Below are positions 9,120 through 16,540 of a stretch of 64,000 bases of DNA, piece by piece. The position numbers and the translations under genes were made by a program. How positions within the stretch are numbered: position 1 is the stretch's first letter; each line of letters starts with the position of its first letter. The notes under the pieces were generated by a model. That model had not been told where the DNA came from, ran no database searches, and was given only the letters and a program-made list of their open reading frames with translations. This DNA is from Flavonifractor sp052065355. Lineage in GTDB: Bacteria > Bacillota > Clostridia > Oscillospirales > Oscillospiraceae. Location of the stretch: NCBI RefSeq assembly GCF_052065355.1, contig NZ_JBQHUF010000009.1:52325-116324 (forward strand), in the 5' to 3' direction.

Positions 9120-10139
9120 TCATTTCAGCTTTCTGCCGCGGAAGAACACCAGTGCGAAGAAGGGAGCGCCTACCAGTGCTGTCACCGCTCCTACAGGAAT
9201 AATCGTGGGCGCCATCACCGTGCGGGAAACCAACTCCGCCAACATCAGAAATGTGCCGCCGAACAAGGCGGACAAGGGCAGCACCAGACGGTGGGAGGAA
9301 CCGAAGATCCGCCGCACAACATGAGGCGCGATTAGATCCACAAAGCCAATAACACCCACCAGCGACACTGCCGTGCCGGTCAGCAGGGCGGCAATGCCGA
9401 TCAAAAGGAGCTTGATCCGCTTGAGATCCACGCCGATGGACATGGCCTGCTCCTCTCCAAAGCTCATGATATCCATCTCCGGAGTAAAGCGCTGCAATAC
9501 CAGCATGGAGAGGACCAGAACCGGGAACATCACTGCCACATGGGACCAGTTCCGGCCGGTGAAGCCGCCCATCTGCCAGAAGACCATCTGCTGCAGGTGC
9601 TCCCGGGACAGGGCGGTGATCAGCGTCAGAATGGCGTTGACAAAGAGAGAGAACACCATACCCACCAGGATGACCGTCTGATTCTCCATCTTGCCGTCCA
9701 ACCGGGCGGCAAAGGCCAGGGCCAGAAACACCGTGGCCAGCCCCCCGGCAAAACCCGCTGCCGGCAGGGTGAACAGGCTTCCCAGAAGCGGGAACGTAAC
9801 GCCGGTGACCATCACCAGAGCTGCGCAGAGGCTGGCGCCGGAGGAAACGCCCAGGGTATAGGAGGACGCAAGCGGATTTTTCAAAATGGACTGCATGACT
9901 GTACCGCTGGCGGACAGAGCCGCGCCGGTCAGAAAGGCCAGCACCGCCCTCGGAAAGCGCATCTCCCATACGATGGCGCTCAGATTTGGGTCAACGGTTC
10001 CGGAGCCGCCGGACAGCTTGGCCATCAAAATCTCTGCCACCTGTCCGGGAGAGAGATTCACAGAGCCGACGGCGATACTGCCCACCAGAATGAGCAGGGC
10101 CGCGGCAACGGCAAGGAGTATCTTGACGATCCGCTTCAT
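9120..10139 (-). CDS. btuC: ABC transporter permease, FecCD/BtuC family
   Basis: A 339-residue polytopic membrane protein starting MKRIVKILL. The first helix follows at once, and the family stretch LGVSSGASLCAAL lies near residue 100. The start at 10139 is chosen because ATGA overlaps the stop of the binding-protein gene. Longer upstream in-frame sequence is arginine-rich non-native coding. It should form a homodimeric channel with two BtuD-type ATPases. Corrinoid specificity is inferred from the locus. Confidence 0.88.
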   Translation of the reverse strand: MKRIVKILLAVAAALLILVGSIAVGSVNLSPGQVAEILMAKLSGGSGTVDPNLSAIVWEMRFPRAVLAFLTGAALSASGTVMQSILKNPLASSYTLGVSSGASLCAALVMVTGVTFPLLGSLFTLPAAGFAGGLATVFLALAFAARLDGKMENQTVILVGMVFSLFVNAILTLITALSREHLQQMVFWQMGGFTGRNWSHVAVMFPVLVLSMLVLQRFTPEMDIMSFGEEQAMSIGVDLKRIKLLLIGIAALLTGTAVSLVGVIGFVDLIAPHVVRRIFGSSHRLVLPLSALFGGTFLMLAELVSRTVMAPTIIPVGAVTALVGAPFFALVFFRGRKLK

Positions 10140-11125
10140 GCCGCAGCTTCCCCGGCAAAGGGATCTTCGATCCCTGCGTATGCGTCGGGATAGATCATCT
10201 TGGCCATCTGCTTCATGCCGTCGATCACATGGAGATTGGGAAGAGATACCGCATTCGTGTTGACCAGATACACGTCCCCGTTGGCCACGGCGGTAACATG
10301 CTCCCAGCCGGTTCGCCCCAGGATTTCTGCTACGGGATCTTCCACGTAGTCCACCATGGTCAGAATAACGTCCGGATTCAGGGTGATCACCGATTCCTCT
10401 GTCACGGCGACGAACCCTTCCTGATCGGCAAAAATATTCTCCGCGCCGATGACCGTAAGCATCTCCTGCATGAAGGTGCCGCTGCCAGCGGTGTAGATGT
10501 CGGGCGCGCATGCGATTTCCACCACTACACGCTTACTGTCCTGGATGCCTGCTCCGATGTCAGACAGCTGATCCAGTTCCTCCTGGAACTGCGCAATCAG
10601 GCTCTCGCATGTTTCCTGAGCACCCACGCAGGCAGCAATAAACCGGGTGTCCTCCAGCATGGTTTCGATGCTGGAGGCGGAGGGGATATCCGCTACGCAG
10701 ACGCCGATATCCCGCAGAGGTTTGAAGGGATCGGCGCCGGAGGAGGCGCTCATACCGGTGGTGAAGATCAGATCTGCACCAAGGACAGCCATTTGCTCCG
10801 TGTCCGGCTCCATCATGTCAAAGGTGGGCAGATTCTCCAGGCCAAAGTACATGGCGGAATAGGTATCCACGGCGATGAGCTTGTCCTTCATGCCGAGGTC
10901 CAGAAGCGTCTGGGTAGCAGAGGGGGCCATGGAGATGATGCTGTCCACCTGATCCGGCAGAGTAATGGGATTGCCGCTGCGATCGGTGTCCGGACGGTCG
11001 GTCGATGCGCTTTGTGTTTGCTGCGGTGTGGTGTTCGCATCCGTGTTTTCCGCCGGGGTACACCCGGCCAGGGCCGCCAGAAGCAGTACAGCCAGCGCGA
11101 ACGGGAGCACATTTCGCATTTTCAT
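10136..11125 (-). CDS. btuF: corrinoid/iron-type ABC transporter substrate-binding lipoprotein
   Basis: About 329 residues. The N-terminal signal ends in a lipobox (AALAGC, Cys near residue 22) followed by a Thr/Gln-rich linker, so it is a membrane-anchored lipoprotein. The body is a BtuF/FecB-type periplasmic-binding fold (PSATQTLLDLG, NPDVILTM). The ATG at 11125 is preferred over a TTG six bases upstream because AAAGGAA is then 10 nt away. It overlaps btuC by 4 nt. The gap to the divergent cbiZ is 87 bp. No riboswitch lies directly upstream. The nearest same-strand cobalamin riboswitch is about 1.3 kb away, beyond cbiZ. Confidence 0.88.
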   Translation of the reverse strand: MKMRNVLPFALAVLLLAALAGCTPAENTDANTTPQQTQSASTDRPDTDRSGNPITLPDQVDSIISMAPSATQTLLDLGMKDKLIAVDTYSAMYFGLENLPTFDMMEPDTEQMAVLGADLIFTTGMSASSGADPFKPLRDIGVCVADIPSASSIETMLEDTRFIAACVGAQETCESLIAQFQEELDQLSDIGAGIQDSKRVVVEIACAPDIYTAGSGTFMQEMLTVIGAENIFADQEGFVAVTEESVITLNPDVILTMVDYVEDPVAEILGRTGWEHVTAVANGDVYLVNTNAVSLPNLHVIDGMKQMAKMIYPDAYAGIEDPFAGEAAA

Positions 11126-11166
11126 TTCCAACAGTTCCTTTCGCCTTTTCCTACTTATTGTTATCT

Positions 11167-11174
11167 GTTATAAT
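11167..11174 (+). promoter_or_regulatory. extended -10 promoter of cbiZ
   Basis: TGTTATAAT at 11166-11174 is an extended -10 in the 87-bp divergent region between btuF and cbiZ. No clear -35 is visible. Confidence 0.5.
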
Positions 11175-11212
11175 TTACTCAGAACATCTCGGAGAATCCC
11201 GGAGGATGATGT

Positions 11213-12325
11213 ATGGAACGTATTTTTGAGCTGTGCAACGGCGACCGCCTGACCTGCACAGAACAGGCTGCTGTCTTTCGGTTTTCCGGCCCCCGCATGG
11301 TGCTGTCCACGGGGGCCAACGGCGGCGGCATGCGGGACGATCTGACCGCCGCTTTCAACTACTGTGATTGCGGCATGGCCGGTGTCTGTCAGCCTATGCA
11401 GGGAAATAATCTGCGGGAACACCAGCGCACGGTGGCCAGACGTCTGGGATTGGATCCGGATCACACCACCGGCCTGGATACGGCGGCAAATCTGGACAAC
11501 ATGGTGGTCATCACCAAACGCTGGGAGGATCTGCAAATTACGGCCGCAGTATCCGGCGGTGCCGACGTCAACGCGCTCTGCGCCGGTGATCCGGCATTTC
11601 TGACAGAGGCAGACGGCGCGCTCACCTCTGTGCCGCCCGGAACCATCAATATCTTTCTGATCACGGATCGGCCTCTTGCTCCCGGCGCCATGGCGGAGCT
11701 GATACTCACAGCCACCGAGGCCAAGACCGCTGTGCTTCGGGATCTGATGCAGGGGAGCAGCATATCACGAGAGCTTGCCACCGGAACCGGGACAGACGGC
11801 ATGGTCATCATTTGCGGAACCGGACAGGAAGGAATGCTGCTGAACGCAGGCAAACATTTTAAATTTGGAGAACTGGCGGCGCAGGCCGTCCGGGAGGCCG
11901 TCACGGAGGCGCTGTTCAGACAAACCGGCTTTTGTGCGCAGGAGCAGCATACCGTACTCAGGAGGTTGCATCGCTTTGGGATCACTGCGGACACGCTGTC
12001 CGCTTATTGCCTGGCCCGGCGACCGGGGCAGGATGCCGCAATTGCCCGAACCATAAAAAAACTGGATCAGGACGCATTCCTGGTTGGGGCTGTGGTGCTC
12101 TATGTGCATTTGGAAGATCAGCGCCGTGCTGGAATGCTGACTGAACTGGAGGCCGGAGATTGGGGCGAGCATCTGCTGCGCCAGGTTCAACAGCACTATC
12201 GCTGTGATTTACCTCTGCTTCAGGAAGCTGCACTCATGGATAAACTGGAGCATTTCCTCTGTCAGCTGCTCATGTCCAACTTGCTGGAGCAAGAGCGCCT
12301 GTATCCCAATCAGCCTCCCATTTGA
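11213..12325 (+). CDS. cbiZ: adenosylcobinamide amidohydrolase CbiZ
   Basis: A 370-residue protein matching CbiZ, which cleaves the amide bond of adenosylcobinamide or adenosylpseudocobalamin to adenosylcobyric acid so that salvaged corrinoids can be rebuilt. Family hallmarks are FSGPRMVLSTGANGGG, an FNYCDCG stretch and the GTGTDGMVIICGTG block near residues 186-200. The C-terminal ~120 residues (from about 245) extend beyond the core and I do not recognise them. AGGATGATGT precedes the ATG. It is divergent from btuFCD, and a minus-strand riboswitch transcript would run antisense through it. Confidence 0.9.
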   Translation: MERIFELCNGDRLTCTEQAAVFRFSGPRMVLSTGANGGGMRDDLTAAFNYCDCGMAGVCQPMQGNNLREHQRTVARRLGLDPDHTTGLDTAANLDNMVVITKRWEDLQITAAVSGGADVNALCAGDPAFLTEADGALTSVPPGTINIFLITDRPLAPGAMAELILTATEAKTAVLRDLMQGSSISRELATGTGTDGMVIICGTGQEGMLLNAGKHFKFGELAAQAVREAVTEALFRQTGFCAQEQHTVLRRLHRFGITADTLSAYCLARRPGQDAAIARTIKKLDQDAFLVGAVVLYVHLEDQRRAGMLTELEAGDWGEHLLRQVQQHYRCDLPLLQEAALMDKLEHFLCQLLMSNLLEQERLYPNQPPI

Positions 12326-12330
12326 TACAA

Positions 12331-12363
12331 AAATAAAAAGCGGCAGCAAATGCTACCGCTTTT
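12331..12363 (-). terminator. terminator 3' of cobalamin riboswitch 3, abutting the end of cbiZ
   Basis: AAAAGCGGCAGCA pairs with TGCTACCGCTTTT. On the minus strand it is followed by TTTTTATTTTTG, a much better U-tract than on the plus strand. It therefore works best as the attenuator of the leftward riboswitch transcript, and may also end cbiZ transcripts. Confidence 0.8.
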
Positions 12364-12411
12364 CCAGACAGAACAGGTGTTGTTTCGCAAAGAAATAACA
12401 CCCGTTATTTT

Positions 12412-12670
12412 GTAGGTCTTCTGACTCGCATATCCCGATGCGGACAACCGCATCCGCGCATCTGGTTCGCCTTCCCAGTCAGGCCATTACAGCCTGCCAG
12501 TGACCTGCTTTCGCAGAAAAAACAGACACTCTATGCTCACAGCTACAGAATCCGAGACTACATCCGGTTCCCGGAAACGTGTTTGGGAGTTTCACCCAAT
12601 TCCCTTGTTCAGCGGAACATCCCGGCGTGTCTTCCAAAAAAGAACGCGCCGGTGCCACAAAAGTCGGAGC
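12412..12670 (-). promoter_or_regulatory. cobalamin riboswitch 3, aimed antisense into cbiZ
   Basis: Complete cobalamin-riboswitch elements on the minus strand: AAGGGAATTGGGTGAAACTCCC, GCTGTGA, GGTCACTGGC, GGGAAGGCG and the B12 box AGTCAGAAGACCTAC. The next feature leftward is an intrinsic terminator and then the 3' end of cbiZ on the opposite strand. The first same-strand gene is btuF. Confidence 0.93.
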
Positions 12671-12690
12671 ACTATATTCGTTTGGTTACC

Positions 12691-12718
12691 ATTATAAAGA
12701 ATATTTGCAGTAAGTCAA
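12691..12718 (-). promoter_or_regulatory. sigma-A promoter of riboswitch 3
   Basis: Minus-strand TTGACT, a 16-nt spacer and TATAAT, located about 20 nt upstream of riboswitch 3. This is a strong dedicated promoter, so the leftward antisense transcript is expected to be real. Confidence 0.8.
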
Positions 12719-12808
12719 TTGAAAATAGATGATTTAAACTCTCGGCGCATTAGGGCTGCGCTGTCCGCCGCTACCTTACATTGAATAGCTGAATTTTTTA
12801 TCATGCTG

Positions 12809-13649
12809 TTAACAAAGATGTTCTGTACACATGACCTCCAGCACCATCTGTCTGGCCCGGCGGAGCTCCCAGGCAAAGCTATTCCGGTACCGATCCCGAA
12901 GACGTTTCAGTGCCTGATCCCTGGCTTTTTCCACGCCGGACTCCTTCATGCGGTTTCGCATGGCGATTTCCCGCAGATCTGACTTAGGGAAACCGTACAC
13001 ACCGAAACACCGTCCCAAAATCTCCTGATCCCTTTTGGAAAGCTGCATAAACTCTTCCCGCAGGCATGGTCATTGCGCAGATCACAGCATCCTCTGCAGA
13101 ACCTGAAAGGCGGTTCGTGGTAAGCCGCTCGTAAATATCGCCGTCATCATCCGGGCCTTGTAGATCATAGACAGAGAAGAAATGTGTGGAGTAGGCAACT
13201 GCCCTGGCAGCCGCACGGAAAGAGATTCCAAGGGACATACAGATCTCGCTAAGTTCTTTCCCTTCCTGATGATAAAGACGCTGGGCCTTTCTCACCAATC
13301 CCATGCTGTCCCGGTCCAGGGCAAGTGTCCCCATACTGCACTCCAGATGCCGCCGCATGGCTCCGTCCAGAAACGGGGTGATGTAAGTGGTAAACCGGCC
13401 CTTCTCCGTGTCATAACTGCCGGTGCGTATACACTCTATCAATGCCAGCTTTCCCACGCTCTCCAGTCCCGAGAGCGTTTCTTTTGCGTAATCGCTCAAA
13501 CCACCGTATTGAGTTTGACGCAGGCAGTGATACTGGCGGGCAATCAACCGGGCACGCTCCTTAACCAATCCTATATTCATCAGACACAGCGTGGTCAGAG
13601 CCGCCTCATCGCCGTTGGCCATCTGCTCCAACAATTTCTCGTTGGTCAT
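12809..13649 (-). pseudogene. sigma-70-like factor of the integrative element, split by a frameshift
   Basis: Two overlapping frames together make one sigma factor of about 280 residues. The first (13649 to ~13070) begins MTNEKLLEQMANG and carries region 2 (KGRFTTYITPFLDGAMRR). The second (~13070 to 12809) carries region 4 (LSKRDQEILGRCFGVYGF and KARDQALKRLRDRY). The reading must shift by one base near 13060-13075; no classical slippery heptamer is visible. The start overlaps the stop of the DUF6076 gene (ATGA). Either the gene is broken, or there is a sequencing error or an unrecognised recoding site. Confidence 0.7.
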
Positions 13650-14869
13650 GCGTCGTCACCGTCCTCCACCTTGCGGGGACGTCCCCGAGGCTTGGCCTGG
13701 CGGGCTATGCCGTAAAGTGGGTAAAGGCGCTCGGAGGAGATTGATTGCTTGAAGTCCTCATTGGAGATATCGGGGCTGCTCAGTGCGTCAAACAACTCGT
13801 CCCGCACAGCGTCCTTCAGGCGGCGCATCTCTTCCTCTGTAATGGCTCCCCGCTGATAGTCTTTTCGGATGCGGTTAAAAGCGGTAATCTTGGCCTTGAT
13901 TTTCGGCACGTCCCGTGCCAGTTCCTTCTGGATCTCATAGCTGCCGTACTGCCTGCAGGTGAAGCGCTCATCCAACGGGCAGCGTCCCTCACAGTAGAGG
14001 ACATGGACACCGCTGCGAACCAGGAAGTATTTCTTGCAGACAATACAGCGGCGGATGTTATGTCCGGCGTTCAGCGCTGTCATGAAGTCGGCCTTCAGCA
14101 GCATCTGCAAACTGTCCGTTGTGTGCTCCTGGGCGATGGCGAAGGTTCCGTCCGGGAATTCTCTGGGCAGATAGCTTACCACACAGTGATCGTACTTCTG
14201 ATAGAAGGGTCGATCCGGGCCGGTAGGGTTCGCAATCAGCTTCTCCACCAGGCGCTCGTCATTGTAAAGCTGATACAGGGCGGCGGCGTACGCCTCCGGG
14301 GAGTTTCGTTTCAATTTGGAGAGAAGAAAGTTGATAAAGTTATGGATCGTAGGATTGAACACGATAACATCATCGATGTATCGCTGATAGCGGGCCATCT
14401 GCAGTTTGTAGTACCGCCACTTGTCCTCCCTACCACCATTCACAATGAGGAGAAATGGTGGTGTCCGTTGTTCCTCTTCCTCCTTCTGGTACAGATCAAG
14501 ACATCGTTCCACAGTGCAGTCCTGCTCATCCATCTCCTCGTCAGTGAACAAAGAATAGCGCTCTGTGTACTGCTGGGTCTCGTTGAGAAACCGGTCATCC
14601 TCCTTCAGTAAAATCTGAAATACCCGATACCGCATCAACTGACTGCGCAGCTCGATAAACTGATTGTTCAGTTCCCACCATACGCCGCGCTCTAATGTGT
14701 CCTCGTACTGCCTGGCCAACTCCTTCATGCGGTTCAAAAGGCGCTGGATGGGCCGGTAGTCCTCGGGAGCAAAGTTCAATATGTCCGCGGTCAGTTCACC
14801 GGCCGCAAAAATTTCTCCGCCGTACTCTATGGTGCTGCCGTGGGTATAGAAGACAATATCTCCATACAT
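13646..14869 (-). CDS. DUF6076-like protein with C-terminal zinc finger
   Basis: A 407-residue protein matching DUF6076 proteins of Firmicute mobile elements. The N-terminal ~250 residues are charged and helical. A zinc-finger-like segment near residues 278-315 has cysteines in RCIVCKKYF, YCEGRC and CRQYG. The C-terminus is basic (KPRGRPRKVEDG, an AT-hook-like GRPRK). Function is unknown; a DNA-binding regulatory role with the sigma factor that overlaps its 3' end is inferred. Two 14-bp direct repeats lie in its promoter region. Confidence 0.75.
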   Translation of the reverse strand: MYGDIVFYTHGSTIEYGGEIFAAGELTADILNFAPEDYRPIQRLLNRMKELARQYEDTLERGVWWELNNQFIELRSQLMRYRVFQILLKEDDRFLNETQQYTERYSLFTDEEMDEQDCTVERCLDLYQKEEEEQRTPPFLLIVNGGREDKWRYYKLQMARYQRYIDDVIVFNPTIHNFINFLLSKLKRNSPEAYAAALYQLYNDERLVEKLIANPTGPDRPFYQKYDHCVVSYLPREFPDGTFAIAQEHTTDSLQMLLKADFMTALNAGHNIRRCIVCKKYFLVRSGVHVLYCEGRCPLDERFTCRQYGSYEIQKELARDVPKIKAKITAFNRIRKDYQRGAITEEEMRRLKDAVRDELFDALSSPDISNEDFKQSISSERLYPLYGIARQAKPRGRPRKVEDGDDA

Positions 14870-14888
14870 GTGAACATGCCCCCTCTCA

Positions 14889-14923
14889 AAATTGTCCCAC
14901 TTGAAAAATAAATTGTCTCACTT
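14889..14923. repeat. two 14-bp direct repeats spaced 21 bp (operator candidate)
   Basis: AAATTGTCCCACTT (14889-14902) and AAATTGTCTCACTT (14910-14923) differ at one base and are offset by 21 bp, two helical turns. They lie 20 bp upstream of the DUF6076-sigma operon, in the divergent region facing the HTH/replication genes. Confidence 0.7.
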
Positions 14924-14962
14924 TTTTCCAAGTCTATCAAAATCTCCGACACAATACAAGCA

Positions 14963-14999
14963 GAAGGACATCAGCACCGCCGCTGATGTCCTTACTTTT
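14963..14999 (+). terminator. hairpin with T-tract upstream of HTH gene
   Basis: AAGGACATCAGC pairs with GCTGATGTCCTT, followed by ACTTTTTTA. It lies directly before the Shine-Dalgarno of the HTH gene with no gene before it on this strand, so it may act as an attenuator. Confidence 0.65.
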
Positions 15000-15018
15000 T
15001 TATAAAGGAGAATTTGAA

Positions 15019-15234
15019 ATGAAAGAATCTGTCTACAAAACCTACGATGACCTGCCGCTGTTTCTCAATGCGAATCTGGTAGCGCAGGTGCTGGGCGTGT
15101 CGCCATCCAGCGGATACGAACTCATGCACGAACCAGGCTTCCCGGTACTGCGTGTGGGCAGCCGCATGGTGGTGCCCAAGGAACAATTCATCCGATGGGT
15201 CACGGAGCACACGGAAGGAGGTGATCGCGGATGA
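15019..15234 (+). CDS. small excisionase-like helix-turn-helix protein
   Basis: A 71-residue protein (MKESVYKTYDDL start) with an AlpA/Xis-type winged HTH: LVAQVLGVSPSSGYELMHEPGFPVLRVG, then VVPKEQFIRWV. The ATG at 15019 has AAAGGAG 8 nt upstream. It overlaps the next gene by 4 nt. Role inferred: directionality factor or regulator for the integrases at the other end of the element, or a regulator of replication. Confidence 0.75.
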   Translation: MKESVYKTYDDLPLFLNANLVAQVLGVSPSSGYELMHEPGFPVLRVGSRMVVPKEQFIRWVTEHTEGGDRG

Positions 15235-15812
15235 ACCGGTGTCGTTTCTCAATTCCCAATGACATCTGGAAGTGGAATCTCAAACCGCAGGGATTTGCTG
15301 TCCTTGTTTATCTCTGCTATCTCCATGTGCATTGCAAAAATTATATTGCTCCAAGTGCAGAGGAGATTGCATTCCGTTTGCACATGAGCAAAGACATGGC
15401 TGCGGAACAGATCTCTGCACTGAACTATCGTGGGCTTCTAAATCAAAACAGGATACCGGTACTCAAGAGCACCGGCAAGGACTTTTTCTCTCTTCCAAAT
15501 GAACTGTTCTTCCTGAACATCGGTCATGGTGCTATTACTGTCTACGCTTACCTGCTCTACTGTGAAGATCGTCGGACACATCAGTGTCATCCCAGCTACC
15601 GCACGATCTCGGATGCGGTGCATCTTGCCGTGTCCACTGTGATGAAGCACATTACGAAGTTGGCGGACAGGCAGTTCATCACGGTGGAGAGCACCAGCTA
15701 TATTGACAAATGTGGTATGAAGTGGAATGGGAATAACCTCTACACCATCCTGCCGATACAGATGGCGGTGGATTATTGTTATCAACAGCAGCTGCTTCGC
15801 CTGGAAGCGTAA
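15231..15812 (+). CDS. winged-helix replication-initiator-like protein of the element
   Basis: A 193-residue protein with two winged-helix segments: residues ~20-70 (PSAEEIAFRLHMSKDMAAEQI) and ~115-150 (PSYRTISDAVHLAVSTVMKHI). This layout resembles HTH proteins annotated as replication initiators in Firmicute integrative elements. It is translationally coupled to the upstream small HTH gene (ATGA overlap). A replication or regulatory function is inferred. Confidence 0.65.
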   Translation: MNRCRFSIPNDIWKWNLKPQGFAVLVYLCYLHVHCKNYIAPSAEEIAFRLHMSKDMAAEQISALNYRGLLNQNRIPVLKSTGKDFFSLPNELFFLNIGHGAITVYAYLLYCEDRRTHQCHPSYRTISDAVHLAVSTVMKHITKLADRQFITVESTSYIDKCGMKWNGNNLYTILPIQMAVDYCYQQQLLRLEA

Positions 15813-16126
15813 AACGCCCGTGTACCCCGTTGTGAGGCGCTGTGTGCCCTGCTTCTGGGCAGAGTAGAGTCCCTACCCCACCTGGGGCTTTGGGAGCGGA
15901 TTAGGCCGCTTTCGAGGGACGAAATAAGAAGCGGGATAAAGGCAAGGCGTCAACATCGACGCCTTTGCCCATCACTTCTACCCGCGGTGCGGGCAGTTTC
16001 AGGCGTTTCTGTAAGTGCTAAAAATGGGGTCAAAAGCAGAGAGAACAGGAAATTATGCGGTCGTTATCCCGCTGCGCTTACTCCCACAAGAAAAAATAGG
16101 GGTCAAGCCCCGGAAAGGAGGCCATG
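15813..16126 (+). other. non-coding segment with hairpins upstream of mob genes (oriT candidate)
   Basis: About 310 bp without a convincing gene. It contains a hairpin GGCAAGGCGTC/GACGCCTTTGCC (about 15938-15970) and several smaller GC-rich inverted repeats. Its position directly before the MobC-like and MobP3 relaxase genes is where oriT is expected, but no known nic sequence was recognised. Confidence 0.4.
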
Positions 16127-16540
16127 ATGAGCAAAAAAGAGAAATTCCCCCTTTACCTGTCGCCGGAGAAAAAGGCGGCCCTGGAGCGGAGATATACGGA
16201 AGACGGTAGCCGGAGTATCACCGGATTCATCGAAAACGCCATCGACTTTTATCTGGACTATCTCAGCGCCAACAACTCCGGATTGTTCCTGCCATCCGCC
16301 GTCCAGTCTTATCTGGACGGCCGGCTGGATCGGATGGAAAACCGTATGGCGTCGCTGCTCTTCAAACAGGCGGTGGAGTTGGACATGGGACTGAGTATGC
16401 TGTTCAAATGTGTCAACGTGAGCGAGGAAGAACTGCGCCGTCAGCGGGCAGAGAGTGTGGCTAACGTGAAAAAGACCAGCGGCAAGGTGTCGCTGGTACA
16501 GAAGCTGCGGGAGCTGGAGGATGATCCATGGCAAGACTGA
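16127..16540 (+). CDS. MobC-like accessory mobilization protein
   Basis: A 137-residue protein with an N-terminal ribbon-helix-helix-like segment (FPLYLSPEKKAALERRY, SRSITGFIENAIDFYL) followed by a helical tail (QKLRELEDDPWQD). The ATG at 16127 is preferred over the one 3 nt upstream because AGGAGG then has normal spacing. It overlaps the relaxase start by 13 nt. Role inferred: oriT-binding relaxosome partner. Confidence 0.65.
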   Translation: MSKKEKFPLYLSPEKKAALERRYTEDGSRSITGFIENAIDFYLDYLSANNSGLFLPSAVQSYLDGRLDRMENRMASLLFKQAVELDMGLSMLFKCVNVSEEELRRQRAESVANVKKTSGKVSLVQKLRELEDDPWQD

